From: Pachyseris speciosa
Taxonomy: Eukaryota; Cnidaria; Anthozoa; Scleractinia; Pachyseridae
Length of the DNA stretch: 64,000 nucleotides
Reading direction: 5' to 3'
Assembly: GCA_016490735.1 (NCBI GenBank)
Contig: JAEMWC010000072.1
Coordinates: 437,501-501,500, forward strand
The number at the start of each line of letters is the position of its first letter. The stretch's first letter is position 1. Below are positions 54,859-64,000 of this stretch, piece by piece. A program made the translations under genes and the position numbers. The notes beneath the pieces are model-generated. The model was not told where the DNA came from. It saw only the letters and a list, made by a program, of their open reading frames with translations, and searched no databases.

Positions 54859-54889
54859 ATGCTTTCAAGCTTTACTTGGGCAACAGTAA

Positions 54890-55215
54890 AATCAATCAAT
54901 AACCTTTATTTAAAGAGGGTAACACTTATTACTATAAAAGCATTCTCCCAAGTGGCCCTCTAAAAACAAAAATATTGAATAACAATTACAACAAATTAAG
55001 ATAAAAAGCCTATAGACAAGTAAAAAGGAGAATCTACGTACAAAGATATAAACAATAATATTAAAAATTTTGAAAATCAGAAAAGCCTTTTAACTTTAGA
55101 AGTATCTACCGTATAAATTGGAGCAGTGTTATTAATCAGAGTACTTTTCATCGAGTTAAAGGAGGCCATTGGATTTAAGTTAAGAGCATTGAGGTCTGTT
55201 ATGGTAGAATAGAAA
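54890..55215 (-). repeat. LINE 3' end
   Basis: On the minus strand a C-terminal frame (TDLNALNLNPMASFNSMKST, then IYTVDTSKVKRLF) is followed by a 3' UTR ending AATAAAGGTTATTGATTGATT. Same 'agaggg ... ggccctc' design as 21515-21665. Confidence 0.5.
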
Positions 55216-55865
55216 AATGTTCTCATTGCTTCAGTAAGAACTTAAAAGGTTCCAAACTTCCTCTGGTTTCCTTAATTATTCTTTCTCTTTTGTTGTCTGA
55301 AAAATAAAGTTGTGCCTTTCGATCAACTAAAACTAACAAGCACCAAACCAACACGACTATCTGTGGCCATTTTCCTGCTTTATTTACACGCTTATCTACC
55401 AAAACATAATAATAAATAAAACGTATTCTACATAACGCAATATAGTTTCACTTAGCCTTCGAAGAAATGCAGTGGTTGTGGAACAGATAACATTATATAA
55501 TCCTTGATACAAATCATATCGTCCGTGGCTCTTTTATTAAAATCCTAGAGTTGTCATAAGGCACCAACATTTTTACTAATTTCACTCATTTTTACTGTAT
55601 ATTATGTTGTTCCTACATCTTTGCTTTAAAAGAATCTATGTCCAGTCTATTTTCAATGATAAATTTGTCAATTCTAGCATATTGTTGCTATCACTAGAAG
55701 CAAACTCTCGGTGTTTTTTTTCTGTTTTCATCATTTTTGAAAGAATTACTTGGAAAGTTTCTGGATTATCAATTGGGCGGCTTCCAAACTCTGATTCAAA
55801 ATTTATGGAGGGAAATTTCTTTAGGATGTTCGCGTCCAAAATGTTCCCACATACAGATTTTTTTA

Positions 55866-55898
<33 letters not shown>

Positions 55899-56139
55899 TT
55901 GCCAAAAAGGCAAAGAAAATGGGGGGTCACCAAGCTTGTTTCTGACATGAGGTGCATTTTTAGAAGCTTACGTTATTTTAAGACGATCTTAGCTTACAAC
56001 TGTCAGCAATAAAAAAAGCTACATTTAGTGAAATTTAGATCAGGTAAACGTCCTCAATTCAACATAACTAATATTACTTAATAAACTTTTGCAGCTGATG
56101 TCTTTATCTGAGGTGAAATAGACCTTGAAAAACGATACG

Positions 56140-56175
<36 letters not shown>

Positions 56176-56629
56176 ACACAAATGGCGAAATATTTGTAAC
56201 TTCTCACGTACAGATTTTTTTGTTAAAATAGACAATATCAGGAACAGCATCCACAGGTTTTCCCATGTGTTACAACTTTCCCCTCCTCACAGTAAGCTGA
56301 GTAACTCTTGATGCTCCTGCACTGATTGGCTTTGTAGGTACCATGTAGCTGCTGAAGTCATGTTTGCCATCAGTTGCTGAAATTTGTGTTGTCTGCATCA
56401 AGAGCTGAAATGAAGCTTGTTATAAGTACTAGACATAAGTACTCAAGACACTTCTATTTCTCTGACTGTTCAGTCAATAAAGCTGTTACTGATAATACAT
56501 TTTATCATCTTGACTGTTGTTGTTGTTTTGTTTTAATTTTTTATGCCAGCTGTTGGCTATTAAGACCTTGTATTAATATTGTTTTAGTGCTCTCTTTAGT
56601 TTAAAATTGGAATTTATTTTAGCAGAGTT
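55216..56629. other. No recognised gene
   Basis: A minus-strand frame at 55905-55636 (YLSAWQVLKKSVCGNILDAN, FESEFGSRPIDNPETFQVIL) is overlapped on the plus strand by other frames and has no recognised domain. The remainder shows nothing. Confidence 0.35.
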
Positions 56630-57020
56630 ACAAGAGGCAGCATGTCTGGACATACAACCAGAAATTCCCAACAACTAAACATTCCTCGTTTTAAAACTGC
56701 AACAAGACAGAAAACTTTTCACTTTAGAAGTGTATCTATCTGGAGTAAGCTCGACTCAAGCCTAAAATTATGCAAGAATCCCGCTATCTTCAAAAGAGCT
56801 TTGAAAACTCAACGTTTGAACGAATTTTTATGTCAGCAATGATTTCATTTCTAGTCAAATAATTTATATTGGATATGAGGAGCTATATCGTATGTAGTTA
56901 GTTATTTTAATGTAATTTAAATGCATATAATAGTTTTTTTAGTTTTTTATTATCTGTAATCTTGCTTGATCACTGAAAAGCCTCAGATGGGGATGTGGTC
57001 AATAAATGAATGTATGTAAT
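56630..57020 (+). repeat. LINE 3' end, plus strand
   Basis: The frame 56642-56842 reads HTTRNSQQLNIPRFKTATRQ, KTFHFRSVSIWSKLDSSLKL and ends with a basic helix. This is the C-terminal tail of Jockey-superfamily LINEs. The 3' UTR ends caataaatgaatgtatgtaa, with a short microsatellite tail. Confidence 0.65.
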
Positions 57021-57234
57021 CACAGCTAATCACAGTGATTTGAGAAGTTCAAATGATTAAGGACTCTTTTTTACAGATTTTATTAGTCATTTGTCTTTTC
57101 TCCCTGAAAATAAGGGCCTTTCATTGTATTATATTATGATTATTATTAAATATGGTAAAGTGCATTTCCGCATGTTAATTTGCACCTAAAAAGCAATATA
57201 AATATTAATTATTATTATTAATAATAGTTATTAC

Positions 57235-60200
57235 CAAGGCTTGTTGTCTCCACATCAAACATCATGTGAAGAAAGCTGTCCACTTCAGAAAGGCATTCCA
57301 GTTTTGGGACAACAGTGGCTGGAGGTATCTCTTTCTCATCAGCACAATGCCACTTTGCTATTTCACTTTCATATGTTGGCCCTTCCCTAATCTGGCTCAC
57401 TGACTGCCTATTGCTCCTCTCTTCCTTTAACTCTATTCTCCTTCTCTTAACTTCCCGTTGTTCCTCCCTTTTCTTCCTTTTTTCTGCCTTCCTGTCTAGT
57501 TTACTACCTCTAATTATGGCTGCTCTGCCAGCCAGGTGACAAACCGTTCTCTTTGTTTACCTGAAATGTATTTTGATATCATTAAAACGTTTCTGTATAC
57601 CTTGTAAGTTACATAGTATTTCAAGAAGAATATAAATATAAGATAATACATGGCGTTTTGAAGATATGAATTTTATTCTGTGGAAAACAATGTGTGAGAA
57701 TGATGTTTTTTTAGCATGAAATAATTAAATTCACATCTTGAAGCTGCCAAAAGCATCATAAAACAGTTTATTGTTTTCTGTCTATGATATAGACACAAGT
57801 GTAGGTGACGAAACAGATGTGTGTGGGAGACTTATTGATATCATCTATCTCCTCAGTACCAGTGATTTTGGCCACACCACTCAGGTCTTGGATGTAATGT
57901 GGTATGAATTGTACAAGTGGTCTATTCCACCGAAAACACTTTTGTCTATATGTTGAACAGCAATATTACATAACTGACGTCCGATTTCACCCTGAAGAAC
58001 TGTTAACCACCTGATACTACGATGATGTGTGGTATACAAATATAACATTATTAACTGTTGTGAGGTTTTATTCAAAAGTAAATGCTATATTGATCACAAG
58101 TATAGTCAACCAGTTACTTTGCTGTCCATAAAGAGGTGGCGAAAATGTTTTATTTTTCCTATAAGTGGCTTTGGGAGTAAGATGTAAAGAGGAATTAAAA
58201 CTTACCAATGGAATGTAATTGTGGCCCACATTTTTTTGGCATGTGGCTGCTTTCACACGAAAATCGAGACTTTCTGAACCACTGTAATGCCTGGCTTTTG
58301 GTGCCTTACTTTTAAGTTTAAACCTTTTGGTAGGGACTTGTGTTTATAGGTGTCTGGGTCAGTGAGGAATCCACACCACGATCCCAGGATTCATGTTATC
58401 CGAAGGCATGCGGAATGATGCTCTCTATTGCCATACGGATTTCTTCTGGCCTGCCTTTGTTTTGACAGAGGGAATATGCAAAGCATTAAAAGAAGGTACT
58501 TTATTGCAGTAGTAATAAGTGCTTTGTGCTGTTTTTGACGGTTGTAAAGCCTTGATCCTAAACTTTTCTTTGCATGATTGATATCACTCCACTTCTCAAC
58601 AGTATGTGAAACATTCTGATGCACATTAGCCATTGTGGTGGTATCATCATCTCCAATCAAAGTGGTGACTGTAAAATTGTCATCTTTTACAGTGTTCAAC
58701 ATTTCTACTACCAGATTTGGTTCCAATCCTTTTGATGACCCACCCCAGTTCACCCTACAGTCATGTTTTTTTTTTGTTCTTTTTGGCTCGATGCAGCAGT
58801 GTCACATATCCTACAAGCTGTTATTCGAGTTCCAACACCAATTATCTTTCCCGTCTCTTTTCCTATGAGGCTGCCATGACCTGCAAAATTATATATACAA
58901 AGTGATGACTCACAAATTATAATATAGTGCAATTATATTTTATACAGTGTTTTGTGTTTTAAAAAAAAGCTCAGTTTAATTTAAAACAATTAAGGAGTGG
59001 TGAAATTTATGGCTTGGCATGTCATCAGAGTAATTAATATCAACACATTATTCTGACAACAATTATTATAACAATAATACTTCATTAACCTGAAAGGCTG
59101 TCGTAGGTTCAACCATTAACTCTCCTCTGCCAGGCCATGTCATATGATGCCACAAGCTTTGTTGGCGAGTCATCTGTATTCAAACGGCAAAATATTTCCA
59201 TAAAATTGAAATTGTTTAAAAACAGTTTGGGGCAAGATATCTGCTTAGGGTATTTCAATTAACATTTTCATTTTTCTGAGGTATTAGTCTTTTGTCTTCT
59301 CTGTAAAGCTGAGATTAAATAAAGTTTATGCATGTATGTATGTTGTATGATCTTGTATGTATGAATGCATGACTTGGCCTTTTTTTCCTCCACAATGAAC
59401 AAAAACAAACAAACAAACTTGTTTATTTAGTTATAAAAGTTGTTCATCGTTGCGATAGGTCAACAGTAAATAAGCAGAATCATCTTTATTGATGGAGCGA
59501 AAGAATTGGTATACACTGACCTTTCTCGAGTCTTCAAAATTTCCAAACCCAACGCATCAGAAACTGACTTTTTTGTTAATGTTTCTAAACCTTTTCCGGC
59601 CTCTCTTTCTCTTCTTTTTAAAGACTTCTGGTGTATTCCAGGAACATTCAGTGCCGAAAACAAATTATTGACATGACTTTCACTGATACCTACATGCAGC
59701 ATTCCTGTATGAGACGGTTTGATAAAATGTTACTAATTACAAATGTACATGTAAATTATCGGTGTACCGCAAGTTCGTCAAGTAAACTATTCAGTTTTTT
59801 TCTTTAAAGACACCTCTTTTGGCATTATAATACTCTGAAATATAACTTTTGAAGAAAATCACATAATACGGAAAACATGTCTTACCTGTGGCCAATTTGG
59901 TGTTAACGTCGTAAATCGGTAATCCGTTATGTGAACTCGATGGGCAATGTGATTTGCCGGTGTACACAGTATTGATGTTACTACATTCACACTGCAGGTA
60001 AAGCGGGCTTGCTAATCCGTATCTTGTCTCCTCTGCGATATTCTTCAACTGTAAAGGTTCCTTGCAGACACTGCAGGCCTCAAGACCTTTCGCTAACACT
60101 CCCAGCTCAATAACTCGCCGTCCGTTCTCCCAAGTAATTTCTTCATCCTCGCGTTCACCCGGTTTCTCCTCATGGACGTCTGTTGAACTCGTATTTTTTC

Positions 60201-60278
60201 TACTAGCGTTAATTTTTTTACAGCACATCGAAAGCGACCCTTTGCCCGAGGGAGGATCAAACACTGGCTCGATGCCAT
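57235..60278 (-). pseudogene. Mutator-like transposase-domain gene with DEDDh exonuclease exon
   Basis: Exons on the minus strand with consensus splice sites. 60278-59886 (start Met at 60278 or 60264; NGRRVIELGVLAKGLEACSV, SPLYLQCECSNINTVYTGKS; donor CAG|GTAAGA). 59704-59521 (LHVGISESHVNNLFSALNVP; acceptor CATACAG, donor AAG|GTCAGT). 58880 to about 58290 (GHGSLIGKETGKIIGVGTRI, NWGGSSKGLEPNLVVEMLNT, TLIGDDDTTTMA). 57560-57235 (KAEKRKKREEQREVKRRRIE, then FDVETTSLG, the ExoI motif of DEDDh exonucleases). The middle exons match the 'Mutator-like transposase' domain common in cnidarian genes. Frame breaks occur at a ten-T run near 58766-58775, near 58480, near 58370 and near 57530. Confidence 0.65.
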
Positions 60279-60562
60279 GTCTGTTTACCTTTGTGGTCTA
60301 CGATGCATGACGTGTGCGTGACATGCGCGAAAATGCGCAGTAGCAATGGGCACGAACGTCCTTAAACTCCCTGTAACAAGGTTGATAAAGTCCACTCATA
60401 TCCTCCACCTTTATGAACGAATGTTTAAGTTTCCTTATTCTCACATTCTCTCTTAATGTATTGTTCACCTTTGTGGTCTCACTTGTATCAATATTTACAT
60501 GTTGAATTAACTGCTTGATTACTCAAGAGACATACTCGTATTCCAAAATTTTGATATTTTAC

Positions 60563-60844
60563 CTTTTAGCTATTTCACTAATGCGATGTAATCCTTCAAC
60601 TCGTTTTGTCTTTGATTTTATAACCATAGTCAATGCTCTTGACTGATACATAACAGGCTTTACACTTGGCAGCAATTCGTTTTTGCCTACTTTTGTCACA
60701 ACAAAATCAACCCTTTTACTCAAAAATGTTACAACATGTCCACCAAGTTGAATTAACTGAGAAGTCAAAGATTCTTTGTCATTTTTCTCGTCATATTCCA
60801 AGTAAACATTCTTCTTGTTCACCCAGTTTATGCTTCCATGGATT
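60563..60844 (-). CDS. BRCT-like exon, DBF4-like
   Basis: An intact 282-nt frame between acceptor (AATTCCAG|AATCC) and donor (AAAAG|GTAAAA) on the minus strand. It reads INWVNKKNVYLEYDEKN, SQLIQLGGHVVTFLSKRVDF, VVTKVGKNELLPSVKPVM. 'KxxYLE ... LGGxVxxFLSKxVxxVVT' is the pattern of the N-terminal BRCT-like motif of DBF4/ASK, the regulatory subunit of the CDC7 replication kinase. It looks like the only undamaged host-type exon in this half of the window. Neighbouring exons were not found nearby. Family call moderate. Confidence 0.55.
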
Positions 60845-60860
60845 CTGGAATTTAAATGGG

Positions 60861-62142
60861 TAATAACTAGGTGGTACTGGCTCGCGAAGTAAGTTTCAAA
60901 CCCTAAATAGTAGAAACCTCATACTCACTGCAAAGAAAAGTGTTTTCTTTCGCCCACACCAAGTGACCGGCAAAGCTTAAAATAGTGCCGAGCAACAAAC
61001 GTGATTCTTACTTTAAATACAAAGCGTTTCTGTGGTAAATATTCGAACTAAACGTTTTGGTTTGAAACAGAAAACAGAACAACTTAGTTGCTTTAACAGT
61101 TGCTTTCCTTGTTGACAGCCCACTGGGTCGCTCTGGAATTGTGTGGTCGGGATTGGAGTGATTTGATGGTTTGATCAGGTTTTAAAGTCAATAAATTTAA
61201 TTGCTTGCCCTACCCGCCTCAGCCCCCACCAAACAAAGGAAATTACTTCATCAACTTATACACGACCACATAAATGAGAGGGAGTCACTCCCTCTCATTT
61301 AAGTTAAATTCACCTGCTACTTAACTGGCTACTAATTTTCAAAAGAAGAAATAATGCCAATTCAGAATTTAATGGTGCAGGCACGAGTCATGTTTGTCAC
61401 CCATGTTTTAAACGGCTTGGTTGCTTGCCCAACCTTAGCTTGCATTAGCTATTAGTCGCACTCAGTTACACCACTGTATAATGAAAAGTCTGACGAAATT
61501 CGGATACTTTCAAAACGAATGAAATTTTATTCGTTGATTAATTTCACAGCAAGTTAGGTTGATAATCACAGGGCCGTAGGCACTTGCTTCGGTAAAAATA
61601 TTAACGGTATTTTTTCCTTATGGTGTTTGTCTTACAAAAAATATAAAAAGGCTCTCTACTTTCACAGTTGTGTACGCATTTTTTGAGGTTCTTGCAAGAG
61701 GCTATGGATTGAAAAATAATAAATGCGAATGCTAAAAACGTGTCTTTGTTCTTTTTTCCTTTGGCTATGGCCTAGAATCAGGGCAGTATATTGAACCGTT
61801 TTTACCTTGGCTTGAGACAGGTGAGGTTAGGGAAGGTCGAGCGATGTGCTGTTCTTCCAAAATGGAAGCTTCTCTTGTTTTCATTGGCGGAGAAGGACAT
61901 TCCAATTAGGGTAAAGGAAGATATTTAATTAGATAATCACATTTAGTATCGTTAGGACAACATGTAAGAGCATAATAGTATCGTATTTTCCTAATCATGC
62001 CAAAACGTTGGAGCTATTGTATAGTAAAAATAGTAGAAAGTTCTAATAACAAGTCTATTCCGAAGAGAAATAGTAACATCCTACCTAACTGTAATGGTTA
62101 AAAGGCAAGAGACATACCGGGTGTGGATGCTGGTATGTTATG
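60861..62142. other. No gene seen; one perfect hairpin
   Basis: 61271-61301 has exact 14-bp inverted arms (taaatgagagggag / ctccctctcattta) with a 3-base loop. No frame supported elsewhere. Confidence 0.45.
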
Positions 62143-62634
62143 TACCAGTGTACACTACAAGCCCACCGATTCTCACACTTATTTGTTGAAATCACCTTAA
62201 CATCCATCTCATGTCAAAAACACCATTCCCTATTCTCAGTTTCTTAGACTTCAACGTCTATGTAGTAATAACTCTGATTTTTCCAACAAATCAGAGGAGA
62301 TGTGCCAGTTCTTCGAGAAACAAGGCTATCCTGATTCTGTGGTTCAGTCGGGCCATCACCATGCCCAGCAATTTGATCAACAGTCAGCACTACAGAGGTC
62401 ACAATACCTCATAATAACCCAGTAAAAATCGTCATTCTTAATAACTTTAAAATACAGCAAAATGATCCAGAAACTGCTAGAATTTTTTCGCAACCACCAT
62501 TACTTAATTCAAACGCGACAATTATGTGGGGAGCTTTCTAGTCAGAAACACATTCAAAACAACTGAGCAACCTGGCACCTTTGAATCCATGCGCTCGTGA
62601 TGCAAAACTTGTCCTTTCTTTCAACCTCGTTAAC
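62143..62634 (+). pseudogene. Penelope-like RT/GIY-YIG linker fragment
   Basis: The plus frame reads VHYKPTDSHTYLLKS, stop, HPSHVKNTIPYSQFLRLQRL, CSNNSDFSNKSEEMCQFFEK and SVVQSGHHHAQQFDQQSALQ. It then resumes after a shift with GSFLVRNTFKTTEQPGTFES and CKTCPFF. 'YKPTDSH ... SHPxHxKNxIPYSQFLRLRRLC ... PGTFxCxxxxCKTCPF' is a recurrent signature of RT-linked, GIY-YIG-type (Penelope-like) elements in invertebrates. Multiple stops; a fragment only. Confidence 0.65.
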
Positions 62635-63222
62635 TCTGTTTGTTTGTTTGTTTGTTTGTTTTTTTGGCAAAGTGATCATCTACCCCACTTTTGTTTGGAA
62701 ATGTAGTATACCAATAAAATTCACGAAAGCTTTTATTATAGATGTGAATTTGTTTTCCTGTCGCATCGAAGTAAATCAAGAGAGGTAAATTAGACAAAGA
62801 GTGAAACGCCCACTCTAGCCCTTAGGATACGTAATTTTGTAAGCTGCAGAAGTCTTTTTTTCCAAGACGTCCACAAAAACTCGTGGATAGGCAGCGAATT
62901 TCATAGCATTGCCGTGAATGGTCACTCCATCAAATGTCAATGTTATCTGATAGACATATTAGGGACTTTATGCAGCGATGACAGGAAGGTTTGACCATGG
63001 CGTTCGCGACCAAAAGGAACTGGGACAACAACCATGTTGTGTGGACTATCAAGCTACATTACGCAACAATGGTTTTCAGGACTGCGCTCCTGCTTTTGAC
63101 GTGAAATGCAAAACATGATTCTCGGTTTTAGAGTTGTCTGTGTTTATCGGCTTGTTACGTTTTATTTGTAAAACTATTGATTCAAAAATCTGGATTCCTG
63201 ATCATTGACTACTTTATACGGT
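62635..63222. other. No gene seen; (TTTG)n microsatellite
   Basis: 62637-62660 is (tttg)n with a T-run. No supported gene. Confidence 0.4.
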
Positions 63223-63751
63223 ATGCCCTCTTTAAGAGAAATCAGAGATATGTTGCTGTTTACTCACAATGATAATTTGATCAACAGCGAAGAATTTTTG
63301 CTGTTGTATGATTTAAACAAGTCAGGCAACCTTGAGCTACCGTATTGGAGCTATGACCAGTTTGCCCTTGATCTTTTAACTGACGATGAATGCAAGTCAG
63401 AATTCAGATTCTACAAGAGGGATGTTTACCTTCTTGCTGAAGTGTTGCAGATTCCGGATCAAATGAGATGCTATAACCGTGTTGTTGTTGATGGGATTGA
63501 AGCTCTCTGTATTTTTCTGAAAAGATTTGCATATCCTTGTAGATATTCTCATATGCTGCCAAGGTTTGCAAGACCCATCCAACAACTTTGTATGATATCC
63601 AGCCAAGTAATGGATTTCATTTATGAAACTCACAATGACCGTTTATAAACTTTTAACAAGCCATGGCTTTTTCAGGCCAGTCTTCAGAACTATGCCGATG
63701 TTATTCATGCTATGGAGGCTCCGCTTTAAAATTGCTGGGGTTTTATTGATG
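63223..63751 (+). pseudogene. Harbinger (PIF/HARBI1-like) transposase N-terminus
   Basis: The real start is ATG 63223 (MPSLREIRDML). DECKSEFRFYKRDVYLLAEV, NRVVVDGIEALCIFLKRFAY and MLPRFARPIQQLCMISSQVM make the helix-turn-helix part that precedes the DDE_Tnp_4 nuclease in PIF/Harbinger transposases. The frame changes near 63645. The other frame gives PWLFQASLQNYADVIHAMEA, a stop and NCWGFIDG, the first catalytic Asp. Sequence homology ends at an inserted LINE tail near 63752. Confidence 0.7.
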
Positions 63752-64000
63752 GAAGTTCAGTTCAGTTCAGTTCTTTATTTTTCTAATAAATACTATTTAC
63801 AAGTTGGAAATGCCCACAGGTAGCTAATGCTAATCTAGGTGGGTCATGTCTTAACTAAAGAGAGTAGGTAGACAAGCAGGAATCAGGAAAACAAATGTAC
63901 AGGTGTATAAATTATAAAATTAAGTTTATGAGTTAATTAGTACCTTAATAGGAGAAAGCGCTGTTAGATATCTTATTTTACAAAACACGTAACCCTTTAA
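63752..64000 (-). repeat. LINE 3' end with (GAACT)n tail, runs off window
   Basis: agttcagttcagttcagttc then tttatttttctaataaatac. The reverse complement ends in AATAAAGAACTGAACTGAAC..., a LINE 3' tail. It interrupts the Harbinger transposase. Confidence 0.55.

Overview
The window looks like transposon-rich nuclear DNA of a marine invertebrate, most likely a cnidarian such as a coral or sea anemone. This is inferred from the mix of elements: a Polinton/Maverick with a collagen-fibre cassette, CACTA, Harbinger, P-like, Ginger and Penelope-like relics, tRNA-headed SINEs, BEN-domain genes and a Mutator-like transposase-domain gene. Exons are bounded by GT-AG signals. There is no bacterial operon structure, no rRNA and no CRISPR array.

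Layout. 1-2.7 kb: CACTA relic, then a BEN-type exon split by a tandem SINE. 2.9-6.5 kb: broken Polinton polymerase and a hairpin. 6.5-8.7 kb: THAP/DDE transposase with an intron MITE. 9.0-12.1 kb: gypsy-like LTR retrotransposon with its own target-site duplication. 12.2-20.7 kb: mostly non-coding, with minus-strand BEN and coiled-coil exons, several palindromic MITEs and a SINE. 20.9-23.7 kb: second CACTA relic. 24.1 kb: Ginger-type integrase. 25.5-48.7 kb: decayed plus-strand BEN-domain locus whose interior holds a LINE 3' end and a complete-length Polinton. 49.05-53.47 kb: P/THAP9-like transposon with exact boundaries. 53.5-57.0 kb: palindromic repeats and LINE tails. 57.2-60.3 kb: frame-broken Mutator-like gene. 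60.6-60.8 kb: clean BRCT-like (DBF4-like) exon. 62.1-64.0 kb: Penelope-like fragment and an interrupted Harbinger transposase.

The centrepiece is the Polinton at 27497-44743 (17,247 bp). It has 161-bp terminal inverted repeats differing at one base, termini starting AG, and a 6-bp target-site duplication (agcatt). It carries a viral gene set: VLTF3-like factor, 2TM protein, two collagen/tail-fibre proteins, packaging ATPase, coiled-coil protein, penton, AT-hook protein, major capsid, core-like protein, adenain-type protease, small Zn protein, phospholipase A2-like protein, chromodomain integrase, BRO-N and endonuclease scraps, and protein-primed DNA polymerase B. Six of its structural or packaging genes carry TCTAA exactly 11 nt before the ATG, often overlapping the preceding stop codon. 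This is a strong candidate for a late promoter matched to the VLTF3-like factor.

Limits. Many Polinton genes carry frame breaks (often one extra A in an A-run) and in-frame stops although the repeats are nearly identical, so true decay and assembly indels cannot be separated here. All family assignments are by motif recognition, with no database search.
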